From Pyruvatibacter sp. HU-CL02332 (GTDB lineage Bacteria; Pseudomonadota; Alphaproteobacteria; CGMCC-115125): a DNA stretch of 64,000 bases. The notes under the pieces are model-generated. The model was given only the letters and a program-made list of their open reading frames with translations, was not told where the DNA came from and made no database searches. The stretch covers positions 1,775,501-1,839,500 of the forward strand of contig NZ_BAABWK010000001.1 in the NCBI RefSeq assembly GCF_040362765.1. The letters run 5' to 3'. Numbering within the stretch: position 1 is the stretch's first letter; each line of letters starts with the position of its first letter. Shown in pieces: positions 8,432 to 18,175 of this stretch. The position numbers and the translations under genes were made by a program.

Positions 8432-10065
8432 GTGGTGCTGATCAAAAGCTCGTTGAGGTCAAAGATCTCTCTGTTGTCTTTACCCAGGACGGCAACGAGA
8501 CGCTGGCGGTCGACAAAATCTCTTTCGATCTTGCTGAAGGCGAGACGCTCGCCCTTGTTGGCGAGTCCGGGTCAGGCAAGTCTGTATCAGCTCTGTCCTT
8601 GATGCAGCTGCTGCCTTATCCCGCAGCGTCTCATCCGTCAGGGTCGATCAAATATCGTGGTGAAGAGGTTATGGGTGCGGACGAACGCACCTTGATGGGC
8701 ATTCGCGGCAACGAGATCTCGATGATCTTTCAGGAGCCGATGACCTCCCTCAATCCGCTGCACACCATCGAGAGGCAGGTGGGTGAAGTGCTCGCTGTCC
8801 ATCGCGGCTTGCGTGCCGAGGCCGCACGCAAACGCGTGCTCGAACTGCTCAACAAGGTCGGCCTGCAAAACGCCGAGTCCCGCTTGGGCGCCTATCCGCA
8901 TGAATTGTCAGGCGGGCAACGTCAGCGCGTGATGATTGCCATGGCGCTGGCCAATGAGCCGCGCCTGTTGATTGCTGATGAGCCGACAACCGCTCTTGAT
9001 GTAACCGTTCAGGCGCAGATCCTCAAACTGCTCAAGAGCCTGAGCCAGGAAATGGGCATGGCCATGCTGCTCATCACCCATGACCTTGGCATTGTTCGAA
9101 AAATGGCTGACCGCGTGTGTGTCATGAACAAGGGGCATATCGTCGAGGAAGGCGAGACAGCCGGTCTGTTTGATGACCCGCAGCATGAATACACCCGCCA
9201 TCTATTGGGCAGTGAGCCCAAGGGCAAACCGCTGACCGCGCGGGCTGATGCACCTGAGATCATGTCCACGGACGATCTCAAGGTGTGGTTCCCGATCAAA
9301 AAAGGTGTGCTGAAACGCACGGTCGACCACGTGAAAGCCGTAGACGGTATTTCTCTCACCGTGCGGCGAGGGCATACGGTGGGCGTGGTGGGTGAATCCG
9401 GGTCCGGCAAGACCACCCTCGGCCTTGGCTTGTTGCGGCTCATCGACTCGGACGGACCCATTGTCTTCATGGGTCAGCACATCGAAGACGACAGCTGGTC
9501 CGAATTGCGCAGTCGCCGCGCTGACATGCAGATCGTTTTTCAGGATCCGTTCGGGTCTCTCAGTCCGCGCCTGTCAGTGGCGCAGATCGTGGAAGAGGGG
9601 CTGCTCGTCCACGGTACCGATCTGAATTATGACGCACGGCGTAAACGCGTCGCGGAAGCGCTGGTCGAGGTCGGCCTTGATCCGGAAACCATGGATCGAT
9701 ACCCCCATGAGTTCTCCGGCGGCCAGCGCCAGCGCATTGCCATCGCGCGGGCCATGGCGTTGAAGCCCGACTTTGTCGTGCTGGATGAGCCCACCAGTGC
9801 GCTGGACATGTCAGTGCAGGCGCAGATTGTCGATCTGCTGCGGGACCTTCAGCAAAAGCACGATCTTGCCTATCTCTTCATCAGCCACGACCTCAAAGTC
9901 GTACGGGCGCTGGCGGACGAAGTCATCGTCATGCGCAATGGCAAGGTGGTTGAGCAGGGGTCGTCAGATCAGATTTTTGATGATCCGCAGACGGACTACA
10001 CCAAGGCCTTGATGGCGGCAGCCTTCGATCTTGAGACAGCGCCTGAAGGTGTTGTGGCGAGCTAA
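8428..10065 (+). CDS. yejF: Peptide ABC transporter ATPase YejF (fused double NBD)
   Basis: A 545-residue protein with two complete ABC ATPase domains in one chain, as in YejF. Walker A motifs GESGSGKS (about residue 45) and GESGSGKTT (about 321), signatures LSGGQRQR and FSGGQRQR, and Walker B segments LLIADEPTTALD and VVLDEPTSALD are all intact. It powers the YejBE pore. Its TAA overlaps the TAG of the convergent cell-wall peptidase gene by four bases, leaving no room for a terminator between them. Confidence 0.96.
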   Translation: MSGADQKLVEVKDLSVVFTQDGNETLAVDKISFDLAEGETLALVGESGSGKSVSALSLMQLLPYPAASHPSGSIKYRGEEVMGADERTLMGIRGNEISMIFQEPMTSLNPLHTIERQVGEVLAVHRGLRAEAARKRVLELLNKVGLQNAESRLGAYPHELSGGQRQRVMIAMALANEPRLLIADEPTTALDVTVQAQILKLLKSLSQEMGMAMLLITHDLGIVRKMADRVCVMNKGHIVEEGETAGLFDDPQHEYTRHLLGSEPKGKPLTARADAPEIMSTDDLKVWFPIKKGVLKRTVDHVKAVDGISLTVRRGHTVGVVGESGSGKTTLGLGLLRLIDSDGPIVFMGQHIEDDSWSELRSRRADMQIVFQDPFGSLSPRLSVAQIVEEGLLVHGTDLNYDARRKRVAEALVEVGLDPETMDRYPHEFSGGQRQRIAIARAMALKPDFVVLDEPTSALDMSVQAQIVDLLRDLQQKHDLAYLFISHDLKVVRALADEVIVMRNGKVVEQGSSDQIFDDPQTDYTKALMAAAFDLETAPEGVVAS

Positions 10066-10928
10066 CGCGACAGGGCTGCCAACCGCTTTACGGATGTAAC
10101 AGGGCCGTCCGTTTGGGCGATCCGGGCAATCGCAGGTTCCACGGCCTCTTCGACGGTCTTCATATGCGTTGCATTGGCATGCAGCAGCGTCGCGCCATCT
10201 GCCATGATGCCTACATGCCCCTTCCAGAACAGCAGGTCCCCACGCTTCAGCGGCTCGCTATCAGGCATAGTTGTGCCAAGCGCAGCCTCCTGCATATCGG
10301 TATCCCGTGGGCAGGTGATGCCGGCGGCCTCCAATGCGCATTGCACAAGGCCCGAGCAATCCAGTCCCAGGCTTGATCTGCCGCCCCATAAATAGGGTGT
10401 TTCCAAGAACTGCTCGGCGATTGAAACATAGTCCGGTGCGAAGATGTCGGTGGCTGATATGTGATCGCTGAAGACGTGTCCGCCGCCCGCAAGCGCACTG
10501 AAGCGCCCCTGTGTCCCCGTAACAACAAGCGGCGAGTTGAGCGACAGCCAGCTGTTCATGGGCGATTTGAGGTCTGGTTCGCTATAGATGAAGCTGCGCA
10601 GGGCCGAGACACGATGGGTCGGTGTCGGTGTGCCTGTCTCAAGAGCGGCAAGGGATACGTAGCCGACATAGGCATCACGCTGTGACTGAACCCATGCAAA
10701 CCCGTCTGCCTCGTCAAATACCAAGACGCTTTCCCCGTGGAGCAGTTCCGTGTCGCGCGGCCCATCCACTTCCGGGCGGCGGCGCAAAGCTGTGACGGGT
10801 GCAGTCACATGTGCAGGCCGTCCTGATGCAAAGCGGGTCGCTTCTACCTGGCCCTTGAGGACATCAGCCGCCAGATCATCTCGAAAGACATTGAGACGGG
10901 GATCAAGAGCAGGACGCAGGGAGGCCAT
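10062..10928 (-). CDS. NlpC/P60 (C40) family cell-wall peptidase
   Basis: A 288-residue hydrolase likely cleaving gamma-D-glutamyl-diamino acid bonds in muropeptides. The first 150 residues resemble bacterial SH3-type domains; the C-terminal domain has the catalytic Cys in PYLWGGRSSLGLDCSGLVQ (about residue 194) and the catalytic His in WKGHVGIMADG. No signal peptide is evident, so it may act on recycled peptides or leave by another route. The ATG overlaps the upstream regulator's TAA by one base (TAATG). In related genomes this gene often follows a leucyl aminopeptidase, which is also the case here after one inserted regulator. Confidence 0.88.
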   Translation of the reverse strand: MASLRPALDPRLNVFRDDLAADVLKGQVEATRFASGRPAHVTAPVTALRRRPEVDGPRDTELLHGESVLVFDEADGFAWVQSQRDAYVGYVSLAALETGTPTPTHRVSALRSFIYSEPDLKSPMNSWLSLNSPLVVTGTQGRFSALAGGGHVFSDHISATDIFAPDYVSIAEQFLETPYLWGGRSSLGLDCSGLVQCALEAAGITCPRDTDMQEAALGTTMPDSEPLKRGDLLFWKGHVGIMADGATLLHANATHMKTVEEAVEPAIARIAQTDGPVTSVKRLAALSR

Positions 10929-11266
10929 TAGATATCCTTGGCGTGTTTGGCAATCAGCTCGGCGAACTCTGAAAGATAAACGGATCCCTTTACCGTTCGC
11001 TGAACAAGCACGTTGCGCCGGTCATTTTCATCGCGCTTGCGCTTGAGCAGATCAATCCGTCCCATGGCGTCCAATGCACGCGTGATGGCCGGCTTGGAGA
11101 TATTGAGACCCTCTGACAGTCCCCGCACCGTATGGGGCGGTGGCGACAGGTAGACGGTCAGCAAAATTGCCATCTGGCGTGAAGACAGATCAGGGCCATC
11201 ATCGCGGACCGTATCGGTCACAACGTCATGCCACAGCTTCAAAGCTTCAACGGATTTGAGATCCAT
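10928..11266 (-). CDS. MarR-family winged-helix transcriptional regulator
   Basis: A short (112-residue) winged-helix DNA-binding protein. SSRQMAILLTVYL is followed by a recognition region GLSEGLNISKPAITRALDAM (about residues 50-70) and a wing with KRKRDENDRRNV. The start at 11266 is preferred over 11320 because AAAAGGGGG lies about ten bases upstream. The 5' region holds a direct repeat that could be its own operator. It is translationally joined to the C40 peptidase, so it may control cell-wall peptide turnover; that role is inferred from position only. Confidence 0.8.
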   Translation of the reverse strand: MDLKSVEALKLWHDVVTDTVRDDGPDLSSRQMAILLTVYLSPPPHTVRGLSEGLNISKPAITRALDAMGRIDLLKRKRDENDRRNVLVQRTVKGSVYLSEFAELIAKHAKDI

Positions 11267-11330
11267 TGCGCCGCACGCCCCCTTTTCGGCTGTCGGGCTT
11301 GCGTGAAATCGGTCCCCCAAGACCGGGCGC

Positions 11331-11361
11331 TAGCGCTCAACATGGTTAATGGTAGCGCTCA
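11331..11361. promoter_or_regulatory. Candidate operator: paired TAGCGCTCA repeats
   Basis: TAGCGCTCA occurs at 11331-11339 and again at 11353-11361, 22 bases apart (two helical turns), each containing the palindrome AGCGCT. They lie 65-95 bases upstream of the MarR-type gene. A regulator binding site is a reasonable reading but unproven. Confidence 0.35.
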
Positions 11362-11410
11362 GGCGCCTCGCACTGCAACCGCCTACGAAATGATTTTGAC
11401 GCGAGCCTGG

Positions 11411-12784
11411 TCAGCCGTATCGCTTGGTCAGCAGATGGTAGAGGGCGCGCACGGCCTGAATGTCGCCACCAACCGGACGGCCCGGACGTGGTTTGGCGTT
11501 CCACCCATAGATGTCAAAATGCACATAGGACGTGGTTTCGGTCACAAACCGGTTGAGGAACAAAGCCGCGGTGATACACCCGGCGAACGGGCCGTCTGAG
11601 ATGTGATTCACGTCTGCAATCTTGCTATCCAGCCAGCTGTCATATGGTGCCCAAAGCGGCAGGCGCCATACGGGGTCATGAGCCGTAGTAGCGGCGTCTT
11701 CCAGCTCGGCGGCAAGGGCATCGTCCTTGGTGAAGAAGGGCGGCAGCTCGGGCCCAAGAGCAACGCGTGCCGCACCGGTCAGTGTGGCAAAATCAATCAG
11801 CAGTTCCGGTGTTTCGGTGTCAGCTTCAGCCAGGGCATCGCCCAACACCAGCCGGCCTTCAGCGTCCGTATTGCCGATTTCAACAGTCAGCCCCTTGCGG
11901 CTTTGCAAAATGTCGCTGGGCCGGAAGGCATTGCCGGCTACAGAATTTTCAACGGCGCCGATCAGAACCCGCAATCGGACATCAAGGCCGCGCTCCATGA
12001 TCATTTGCGCCAGACCAAGTGCCGCCGCCGCGCCACCCATGTCCTTCTTCATCAGCGCCATGAAGTTGCCAGGCTTGAGGTTCAACCCACCCGTATCAAA
12101 GCAGACACCCTTGCCCACCAGCGTAATCTTTGGTGCGTCATTGCGGCCCCATGTGAGGTCAATGAGGCGAGGCGCGCGGTCACTGGCGCGACCGACAGCA
12201 TGCACCATGGGGTAGTTGTCGCGCAGCAGGTCGTCACCTGTGATGACGGACAGACGGGTGTCGAAGCGGTGATGCAGCTTCTCTGCTGCCGCCTCCAGCT
12301 CTGCCGGGCCCATATCGGCAGCCGGGGTATTAATGAGGTCGCGGCCCAGAAAGATTCCCCTGGCAATTCGCGATACGTCCTGGCAGTCCACGCCTGTCGG
12401 CACCACCATGCGGACTTTGGGTGCGTCGTCCTTGCTGCCGGATTTGTAGCGATTGAATGCATAGGTGCCCAATGCAAACCCGAGCAGGGCAACCGATGCG
12501 TCTTCCGGCGTTGGATCAAACATATAGTCACCGGGCTGAAGTTTTCCGGCGAGGCCCCCATAGACGAACGGGTCGCTCTCATCGCCCAACCCGAACAGGA
12601 TGCGCTCAATGGCACCTTCGGCGTTTGGCAATGCCAGTGTCTCGCCGGCTTTCGCTTTGAAACCCTGTGCTTTTGCCCATGCTGCATGCCCGGGGCTTGC
12701 AGTTTCAATCCACGCACTCAGGGCGCCAGCGGAAACAGGGGTCACAGGAGTGGCGGGGCCGGCATCAATAAAAACATCAAGCAT
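11411..12784 (-). CDS. Leucyl aminopeptidase, M17 family
   Basis: A 457-residue cytosolic metallo-exopeptidase that removes N-terminal residues from peptides. Metal-binding and catalytic landmarks of M17 are present: LVGKGVCFDTGGLNLKPG (about residue 222) and the signature NTDAEGRLVLGDAL (about 302). The N-terminal domain is shorter and diverged compared with E. coli PepA, as in the alphaproteobacterial subgroup. It could process peptides imported by the Yej system next door; that link is inference. It lies 144 bases upstream of the MarR-type gene. Confidence 0.93.
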   Translation of the reverse strand: MLDVFIDAGPATPVTPVSAGALSAWIETASPGHAAWAKAQGFKAKAGETLALPNAEGAIERILFGLGDESDPFVYGGLAGKLQPGDYMFDPTPEDASVALLGFALGTYAFNRYKSGSKDDAPKVRMVVPTGVDCQDVSRIARGIFLGRDLINTPAADMGPAELEAAAEKLHHRFDTRLSVITGDDLLRDNYPMVHAVGRASDRAPRLIDLTWGRNDAPKITLVGKGVCFDTGGLNLKPGNFMALMKKDMGGAAAALGLAQMIMERGLDVRLRVLIGAVENSVAGNAFRPSDILQSRKGLTVEIGNTDAEGRLVLGDALAEADTETPELLIDFATLTGAARVALGPELPPFFTKDDALAAELEDAATTAHDPVWRLPLWAPYDSWLDSKIADVNHISDGPFAGCITAALFLNRFVTETTSYVHFDIYGWNAKPRPGRPVGGDIQAVRALYHLLTKRYG

Positions 12785-12908
12785 GGGTCAGTCGGGGTCC
12801 AATCTGGGGATCATCGTGTGTTGCCTTGGGAGTAGAAGGCGACACCGCTATATGGCACGGTCTTACAGGCCAATGGAATATGCGCTGTCATTACTGTGAG
12901 GCACCAAA

Positions 12909-13577
12909 ATGCACACACCACCCCTTCAACTCGTCATCGGTGACAAGAACTGGTCATCCTGGAGCTTGCGCCCATGGTTGGCCATGAAAGTGGCCGGGCT
13001 GGATTTCGAAGAAGTTGACGTGTCGCTGCGTCAGGGTGCCGAAACCAAGGCTCAGTGCCTGTCTCACTCGCCAGCTGGAAAAGTCCCCGTCCTCAAATGG
13101 GCGGATGAAACCATTTGGGACTCTCTGGCCATTCTTGAAACCCTGGCTGACCGTCTGCCAGACGCACGTTTATGGCCTGATGACGCACAGGCACGCGCCC
13201 ATGGGCGCGCCATCTCGGCGGAAATGCACTCGGGCTTCACTGCACTGCGCCGAGATATGCCGATGGATTGCACACACCACAGGTCCGGTGAAGGCATGAA
13301 CGACGCGGTGGCGGAGGACATCAGCCGCATCATCGCAATCTGGACCGAGGCGCGCGGGCGCTTTGGAGAGGCGGGAGGGGGCCCCTATCTGCTTGGGACA
13401 TTTTCCATTGCTGATGCCATGTATGCCCCTGTGGTATCGCGGCTTGAAACCTATGCGCCCGACCTGGTGGCACTTGGCGACCGCGATGGCACCGCGCGGG
13501 CTTACATGGAAACCATCAACTCCATGCCAGAAATGCGCGAATGGGTGTTGGGCGCCCGCGCCCAGATGGGACGATAG
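12909..13577 (+). CDS. Glutathione S-transferase family protein
   Basis: A 222-residue protein with an N-terminal thioredoxin-like domain (LVIGDKNWSSWSLRPWLAM, with Ser residues at the usual catalytic place), SPAGKVPVLKW around residue 55 carrying the cis-Pro, and DSLAILETLAD for glutathione contact. A helical C-terminal domain follows. The family conjugates or reduces electrophiles in the cytosol; the substrate is not predictable. It stands alone on the plus strand, divergent from the aminopeptidase. Confidence 0.87.
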   Translation: MHTPPLQLVIGDKNWSSWSLRPWLAMKVAGLDFEEVDVSLRQGAETKAQCLSHSPAGKVPVLKWADETIWDSLAILETLADRLPDARLWPDDAQARAHGRAISAEMHSGFTALRRDMPMDCTHHRSGEGMNDAVAEDISRIIAIWTEARGRFGEAGGGPYLLGTFSIADAMYAPVVSRLETYAPDLVALGDRDGTARAYMETINSMPEMREWVLGARAQMGR

Positions 13578-13742
13578 CCAGCGGCGGCTCGGCCGTCCTT
13601 AAGGCGTAAGGCGCAAATCCATCGGTCATGATTAACAGTTTCTTGAGGGCTGTTTGCGACCATGTTCCCCAATGGAAATGGTTCACGCCGGCCCCCGGGC
13701 TGGCAACCATGCTTTCGTATGGAAATGTGGAAGAGAGTTCCC

Positions 13743-14585
13743 GTGAAACTGCGTCCGAGTTCCGCACTGGATACATTGTCATCGCAGCGCCTGCGCCGCG
13801 TCATCGCTGCTTGCGCTGTTGCAGCGCTCGTTGCTGGCTGTCAGACGACAGGCGCTGGGTCCAAATCCGGCCCAGACCTTGATACACGTCTCAAGGATGC
13901 TGACGTCATGTCTGAGGTAAACGGCAATGTTGTCGCCAAGGCAGCCTATTGGGGCGGTCTTTACGAACAGGACCCCCGCAACGCTGAGGCGGCGGCTGAA
14001 TATGCATCTGCCTTGCGTGCCATTGGGTCTATGCCTGCAGCGCTCGATGTTTTGACCCGCGCCGGCTCACTGACACCGGATGATCCACGCATTTTGGCCG
14101 AATATGGCAAAACACTTACAGCGGCAGGTCGCGCTGCAGACGCCATGCCGGTTTTTGAGCAGGCCTTGAGTTTTGATCCGCGCAACTGGCGCACACTGGC
14201 AGCACAGGGTGTTGCCTATGATCAGCTGAGCCAGCACGACGACGCCCGCGCAAGCTACCGTGCCGCAATTTCTGCAGCACCAAACGAACCAACACCGTGG
14301 AACAATCTCGCACTGTCCTATGCGTTGACCGATGATCTGGAAGACGCAGAACTTGCCATGCGTGAGGCCATGTCGAAACCAAAGGCCACGGCAAAGATGC
14401 GTCAGAACCTTGCTCTCGTGCTTGGCCTGCGCGGTGAGTACACAGATGCTGAACGCCTCGCCCGCGCCGAGATGGCGCCCGAGCCTGTGGATGGCAACCT
14501 TCAGGAACTGCGCACAATCGTGACCCAGCCTGCTCTGTGGGCCCGTGAAGCAAACGCTGACAACAACCCGGTCATCATCGAGTAG
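13743..14585 (+). CDS. tadD: TPR lipoprotein, TadD-like pilus assembly factor
   Basis: A 280-residue protein with a lipoprotein signal ending LVAGC (Cys near residue 33) and about five tetratricopeptide repeats (for instance NAEAAAEYASALRAIG and NWRTLAAQGVAYDQLS). TadD proteins help the outer-membrane secretin of Tad systems. The GTG at 13743 is chosen because AAGAGAG sits five bases upstream; in-frame ATGs at 13719 and 13662 are alternatives. It is on the opposite strand from the rest of the tad run and converges on tadC with a strong bidirectional terminator between. Confidence 0.82.
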   Translation: MKLRPSSALDTLSSQRLRRVIAACAVAALVAGCQTTGAGSKSGPDLDTRLKDADVMSEVNGNVVAKAAYWGGLYEQDPRNAEAAAEYASALRAIGSMPAALDVLTRAGSLTPDDPRILAEYGKTLTAAGRAADAMPVFEQALSFDPRNWRTLAAQGVAYDQLSQHDDARASYRAAISAAPNEPTPWNNLALSYALTDDLEDAELAMREAMSKPKATAKMRQNLALVLGLRGEYTDAERLARAEMAPEPVDGNLQELRTIVTQPALWAREANADNNPVIIE

Positions 14586-14610
14586 ACACCCGGCGCTGAT
14601 ATGCGCTGCA

Positions 14611-14651
14611 ATACAAAAGGCCTGCAGGAAATCCCTGCAGGCCTTTTGTAT
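14611..14651. terminator. Bidirectional terminator between tadD and tadC
   Basis: A perfect 18-bp inverted repeat (atacaaaaggcctgcagg and its complement, five-base loop) with A- and T-rich ends that give U-tracts in either direction. It sits exactly between the convergent tadD and tadC stops. Confidence 0.93.
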
Positions 14652-14695
14652 TTGTATGGATGAATGAGGCCGGGGAGTGGACCCAATAAGCGCGG

Positions 14696-15676
14696 TTAGC
14701 TCATTGTGAAGCGGATAACTGCCGGGCCGAGGATCACAACAAAGAGCACAGGCAGGAAGAACAGGATCATCGGCACTGTGAGCTTGGGAGGCAGGGCCGC
14801 CGCACGCTTTTCGGCGGCTGCCATCCGAATGTTCCGGTTCTCCTCCGCCATGACACGCAGAGCCTGACCCAGAGGCGTACCGTAACGCTCTGCCTGTATC
14901 AGGCTGGTCGTAACTGCTTTCACACCAGGCAGGCCAGTACGTTTGCCGAGGTTTTCATACGCCTGGCGGCGGTCCTGCAGATAGGACAGTTCAGCGGTTG
15001 TGAGCGCCAGCTCTTCTGCCAGCTCAACAGATTGCACGCCAACTTCTGCGGCCACCTTGTTGAAAGCGGCTTCAACGGACATGCCGGATTCAACACAGAT
15101 CAACAGCAGGTCAAGTGCATCCGGAAACGACTGTTGAATGGTCGCCTGACGGCGCGTGATGATGTTCTGCAGGAAGACATTGGGAAGATAGAAGCCGACA
15201 AAGCCCGCCATGGCTGACATGCCCAGCTTGCCCAGCATGGGCGTGGACAGATCGAGCACAAAGAAAATGTAGAACGCTGCCACGCAGAACACGATAGGCG
15301 GCATGGCAATGCGGAAGAACAGGAACGTGTAAATGGGCCCCTGCCCACGGAAGCCCGCCATCTTGATCTTCATCTGAAGATCTTCATCTTCCAGCAGCTT
15401 GCGCAGGTTGAGCTTGTCCACGAGCCGCTTGGAAAAGCCCTTGGGTTGCGCGCGAAGCGAGGCGCGTTTTGCCCCGTCGCGTTCTGCAATTTCTGCGCGC
15501 AGTTTGCTGCGCAGTTCCTCGCGCTCGGTGGCCACATACTTCATGCGCGAGGAGAGCGTGTCCTGCGACAGATAGGGCAATCCGATTGTAATGATCGTCG
15601 CAAAGGCAGCCACGGCCGCGAGAAGCATGGCCATAGTCTGCGGATTGGTAACGATGTCTACAAAAGCCATGAACAT
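14696..15676 (-). CDS. tadC: Tad pilus inner-membrane platform protein TadC
   Basis: A 326-residue type II secretion system F-domain protein. Helices near residues 12-32, 118-160 and 300-325 flank the cytosolic domain containing QQSFPDALDLLLICVESGMSVEAAFNKV. It pairs with TadB to form the platform on which CpaF acts. It is the last gene of the minus-strand run and is 30 bases downstream of tadB. Confidence 0.95.
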   Translation of the reverse strand: MFMAFVDIVTNPQTMAMLLAAVAAFATIITIGLPYLSQDTLSSRMKYVATEREELRSKLRAEIAERDGAKRASLRAQPKGFSKRLVDKLNLRKLLEDEDLQMKIKMAGFRGQGPIYTFLFFRIAMPPIVFCVAAFYIFFVLDLSTPMLGKLGMSAMAGFVGFYLPNVFLQNIITRRQATIQQSFPDALDLLLICVESGMSVEAAFNKVAAEVGVQSVELAEELALTTAELSYLQDRRQAYENLGKRTGLPGVKAVTTSLIQAERYGTPLGQALRVMAEENRNIRMAAAEKRAAALPPKLTVPMILFFLPVLFVVILGPAVIRFTMS

Positions 15677-15706
15677 GGCGTGGCATTCCCCGAAATCTTC
15701 AAATCA

Positions 15707-16705
15707 TCAGTAGTCGAACGTAATCATCTTCTTCATGACCAGGATGCCACACAGCATCCAAAGTGCGCCGCCAATCAGCATGGCCTGACCCATGCGTTCT
15801 TCGAACAGCAGATTGATGTAGTCAGGCGTCGTAATGTAAACGAGCGTCATCACACCGGGCGGCAGGACGCCGATAATGGCTGCCGACGATTTGGCTTCCT
15901 GGCTCATGGCGGTGATCTTGCCCTGCAGAACCTTGCGGTCGCGTAGCACCTTGGACAGATTGCCAAGTGCTTCAGACAGATTGCCGCCGGTCTTTTGCTG
16001 AATGGAGATCACAATCTGGAAGAACCGCAGGTCCGCAAGCGGAACGCGTTCGGTCATTTTTTCCAGACCTTGTTCAAGGGTGATGCCGATCCGTTGACCC
16101 TCAACAAGTTCCTTGAACTCCTCGCGCACCGGGCCCTGTGCTTCTGTGGAAATAATCGTAATGCAGTCATGCAGCGGCAGGCCGGCCTTGAGGCCGCGGA
16201 CGATCACATCCACTGCATTGGCGAATTCTTCTGTGAACTGCTTGAGGCGCCGGGTCTTGAGATAGCCCAGCAACCAGCGCGGAAAGCCGAAGCCGGCTGC
16301 AAAACCTGCAAGCAGGCCGATCAACGGCGGCTGTCCACTCAACATCAGCAGGCCGGCGACCACGAGCCCACCTGTCGCGCCCAGCAGCGTAAAGTTACGT
16401 GGGGAGACATCCAGACCCGCCTGCTCAATGCGGGCACGCATGGTCACAGTCTTCTTGCGCGCGGCCTGAGCCTCATCGAGTTCCTTGAGAGTATCCTGCA
16501 CCTGCTTGCGGCGCTCGGCATTGGGATCAACCGAACTACCGCGGCCGGCCCCACGGCCGCGCTTGGCGCCCGCAGCTACTGTCATGCGTTTGTTGGACTG
16601 ACTGCGCTTTTCCAAAGCGGGCACAATCGCGGCATAGGCGACGCCGCCTATGCCAAGCACACCCATGAAAACCGTTGCAATGAAAACCAGTTGGGCATCG
16701 AACAT
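15707..16705 (-). CDS. tadB: Tad pilus inner-membrane platform protein TadB
   Basis: A 332-residue F-domain protein. The signature segment EFANAVDVIVRGLKAGLPLHDCI lies near residue 162, with membrane helices at the N-terminus, near 125-150 and at the C-terminus. A basic, low-complexity cytosolic stretch (KRGRGAGRG, about residue 47) follows helix 1. It lies 12 bases after cpaF, so they are surely cotranscribed. Confidence 0.95.
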   Translation of the reverse strand: MFDAQLVFIATVFMGVLGIGGVAYAAIVPALEKRSQSNKRMTVAAGAKRGRGAGRGSSVDPNAERRKQVQDTLKELDEAQAARKKTVTMRARIEQAGLDVSPRNFTLLGATGGLVVAGLLMLSGQPPLIGLLAGFAAGFGFPRWLLGYLKTRRLKQFTEEFANAVDVIVRGLKAGLPLHDCITIISTEAQGPVREEFKELVEGQRIGITLEQGLEKMTERVPLADLRFFQIVISIQQKTGGNLSEALGNLSKVLRDRKVLQGKITAMSQEAKSSAAIIGVLPPGVMTLVYITTPDYINLLFEERMGQAMLIGGALWMLCGILVMKKMITFDY

Positions 16706-16717
16706 GCGTTGTGCCCC

Positions 16718-18169
16718 CTAGGCCTCAGCTTCTTCAAGCGCTGCAACAAGTTGACCTTCAAGGCCGTAATAGCGCGCACGCTCCCAGAAATTGGGTCGGG
16801 CAATGCCGGTGGACTTATGTGTGCCGTTGATGTTGCCGTTGGCGTCTTCGCCGTCCATCTCATAGACGAAGAGATCCTGGGTGATGATGACATCACCTTC
16901 CATGCCGGTCACTTCAGTGATGTGCGTGATGCGACGTGAGCCATCGCGCAGGCGGGCAGCCTGAATGATGACGTCGATGGATCCGGAGATCATTTCGCGG
17001 ATGGTACGCGACGGCAGCGAAAAGCCGCCCATCGTGATCATGCTTTCAAGGCGCGACATGGCTTCACGCGGTGTATTGGCGTGGAGCGTGCCCATCGACC
17101 CGTCATGGCCCGTGTTCATGGCCTGAAGGAGATCAAAGGCCTCCGGGCCACGCACTTCGCCCACGATAATCCGTTCCGGGCGCATACGCAGGCAGTTACG
17201 CACGAGGTCGCGCATGGTGATTTCGCCGGAGCCTTCCAGGTTCGGCGGCCGTGTTTCGAGGCGCACCACATGGGGCTGCTGCAGCTGAAGTTCAGCGGCG
17301 TCTTCACAGGTGATGACGCGTTCATCTTCTTCAATGAATGCCGTCATTGTGTTGAGAAGCGTTGTCTTGCCTGAACCGGTACCGCCCGAGATCAGCACAT
17401 TACATCGGCACTTGCCGATGATGCTTAGTACGCGTGCGCCTTCCGCAGAGATTGACCCGAATTTCTCAAGGTCCTCCATCCGCAGCTTGTCTTTTTTAAA
17501 CTTACGAATGGTCAGGCTTGGACCATCGATGGCCAAAGGCGGCGCGATAACGTTGACACGACTGCCGTCCGGCAGGCGGGCGTCACATATGGGGCTTGAT
17601 TCATCCACGCGCCGGCCAACCTGGCTCACAATGCGCTGGCAGATGTTCATGAGCTGAGAGTTGTCGCGGAACTTAACGCCAGTTGCCTGGGTCTTGCCGT
17701 TGACTTCAATGAAAACGTCAGCTGCACCATTGACCATGATGTCAGCGATGTCGTCGCGCGCCAGGAGCGGTTCAAGCGGACCATAGCCGAGCACGTCGTT
17801 GCAGATGTCCTGCAGCAGTTCTTCCTGCTCGGAGATCGACATGACAACGCTTTTGATCGAAATGATCTCGTTGACGATGTCGCGAATTTCTTCGCGGGCA
17901 CTTGCCCCGTCCAGTTGTGCAAGCTGCGTCAGGTCGATGGTATCGATCAGCGCATTAAAGATGGTCGTCTTGATCTGGTAGTAGTCAGCCGAGCGTTCCT
18001 GAGATCGCACAGGCTTGGGAGCGGCAGCTGCTGCGGGCTTGGGCGCAGGCTTGGGCGCAGCAACAGGCTTTGGGGCAGCGGCCTTTGGCGCAGCCGGCTT
18101 CGGTGCCACAGGCGCTGCCTGGGGCGTGGACGGCGGCGGTGATCCTTCGCTATCGCGACGGCCAAACAT
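16718..18169 (-). CDS. cpaF: Tad pilus assembly ATPase CpaF/TadA
   Basis: A 483-residue secretion ATPase that drives Flp pilus extension and probably retraction. The Walker [13 protein letters not shown] is near residue 262, the Walker B region is within [17 protein letters not shown], and the His box is [15 protein letters not shown]. The first 60 residues are a flexible Ala/Pro/Lys-rich tract (repeated PKPAAPK-like units) before the conserved N-terminal helical domain. It is six bases after cpaE. Confidence 0.97.
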   Translation of the reverse strand: MFGRRDSEGSPPPSTPQAAPVAPKPAAPKAAAPKPVAAPKPAPKPAAAAAPKPVRSQERSADYYQIKTTIFNALIDTIDLTQLAQLDGASAREEIRDIVNEIISIKSVVMSISEQEELLQDICNDVLGYGPLEPLLARDDIADIMVNGAADVFIEVNGKTQATGVKFRDNSQLMNICQRIVSQVGRRVDESSPICDARLPDGSRVNVIAPPLAIDGPSLTIRKFKKDKLRMEDLEKFGSISAEGARVLSIIGKCRCNVLISGGTGSGKTTLLNTMTAFIEEDERVITCEDAAELQLQQPHVVRLETRPPNLEGSGEITMRDLVRNCLRMRPERIIVGEVRGPEAFDLLQAMNTGHDGSMGTLHANTPREAMSRLESMITMGGFSLPSRTIREMISGSIDVIIQAARLRDGSRRITHITEVTGMEGDVIITQDLFVYEMDGEDANGNINGTHKSTGIARPNFWERARYYGLEGQLVAALEEAEA

Positions 18170-18175
18170 CCTGCA

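Noticed and set aside
11603-12835. 410-codon plus-strand open frame
   Set aside because: It lies opposite the clearly identified M17 aminopeptidase and has no domain; a shadow of GC-rich coding.
15995-16939. 314-codon plus-strand open frame across tadB and cpaF
   Set aside because: Both minus-strand genes are certain; the frame has no motif.
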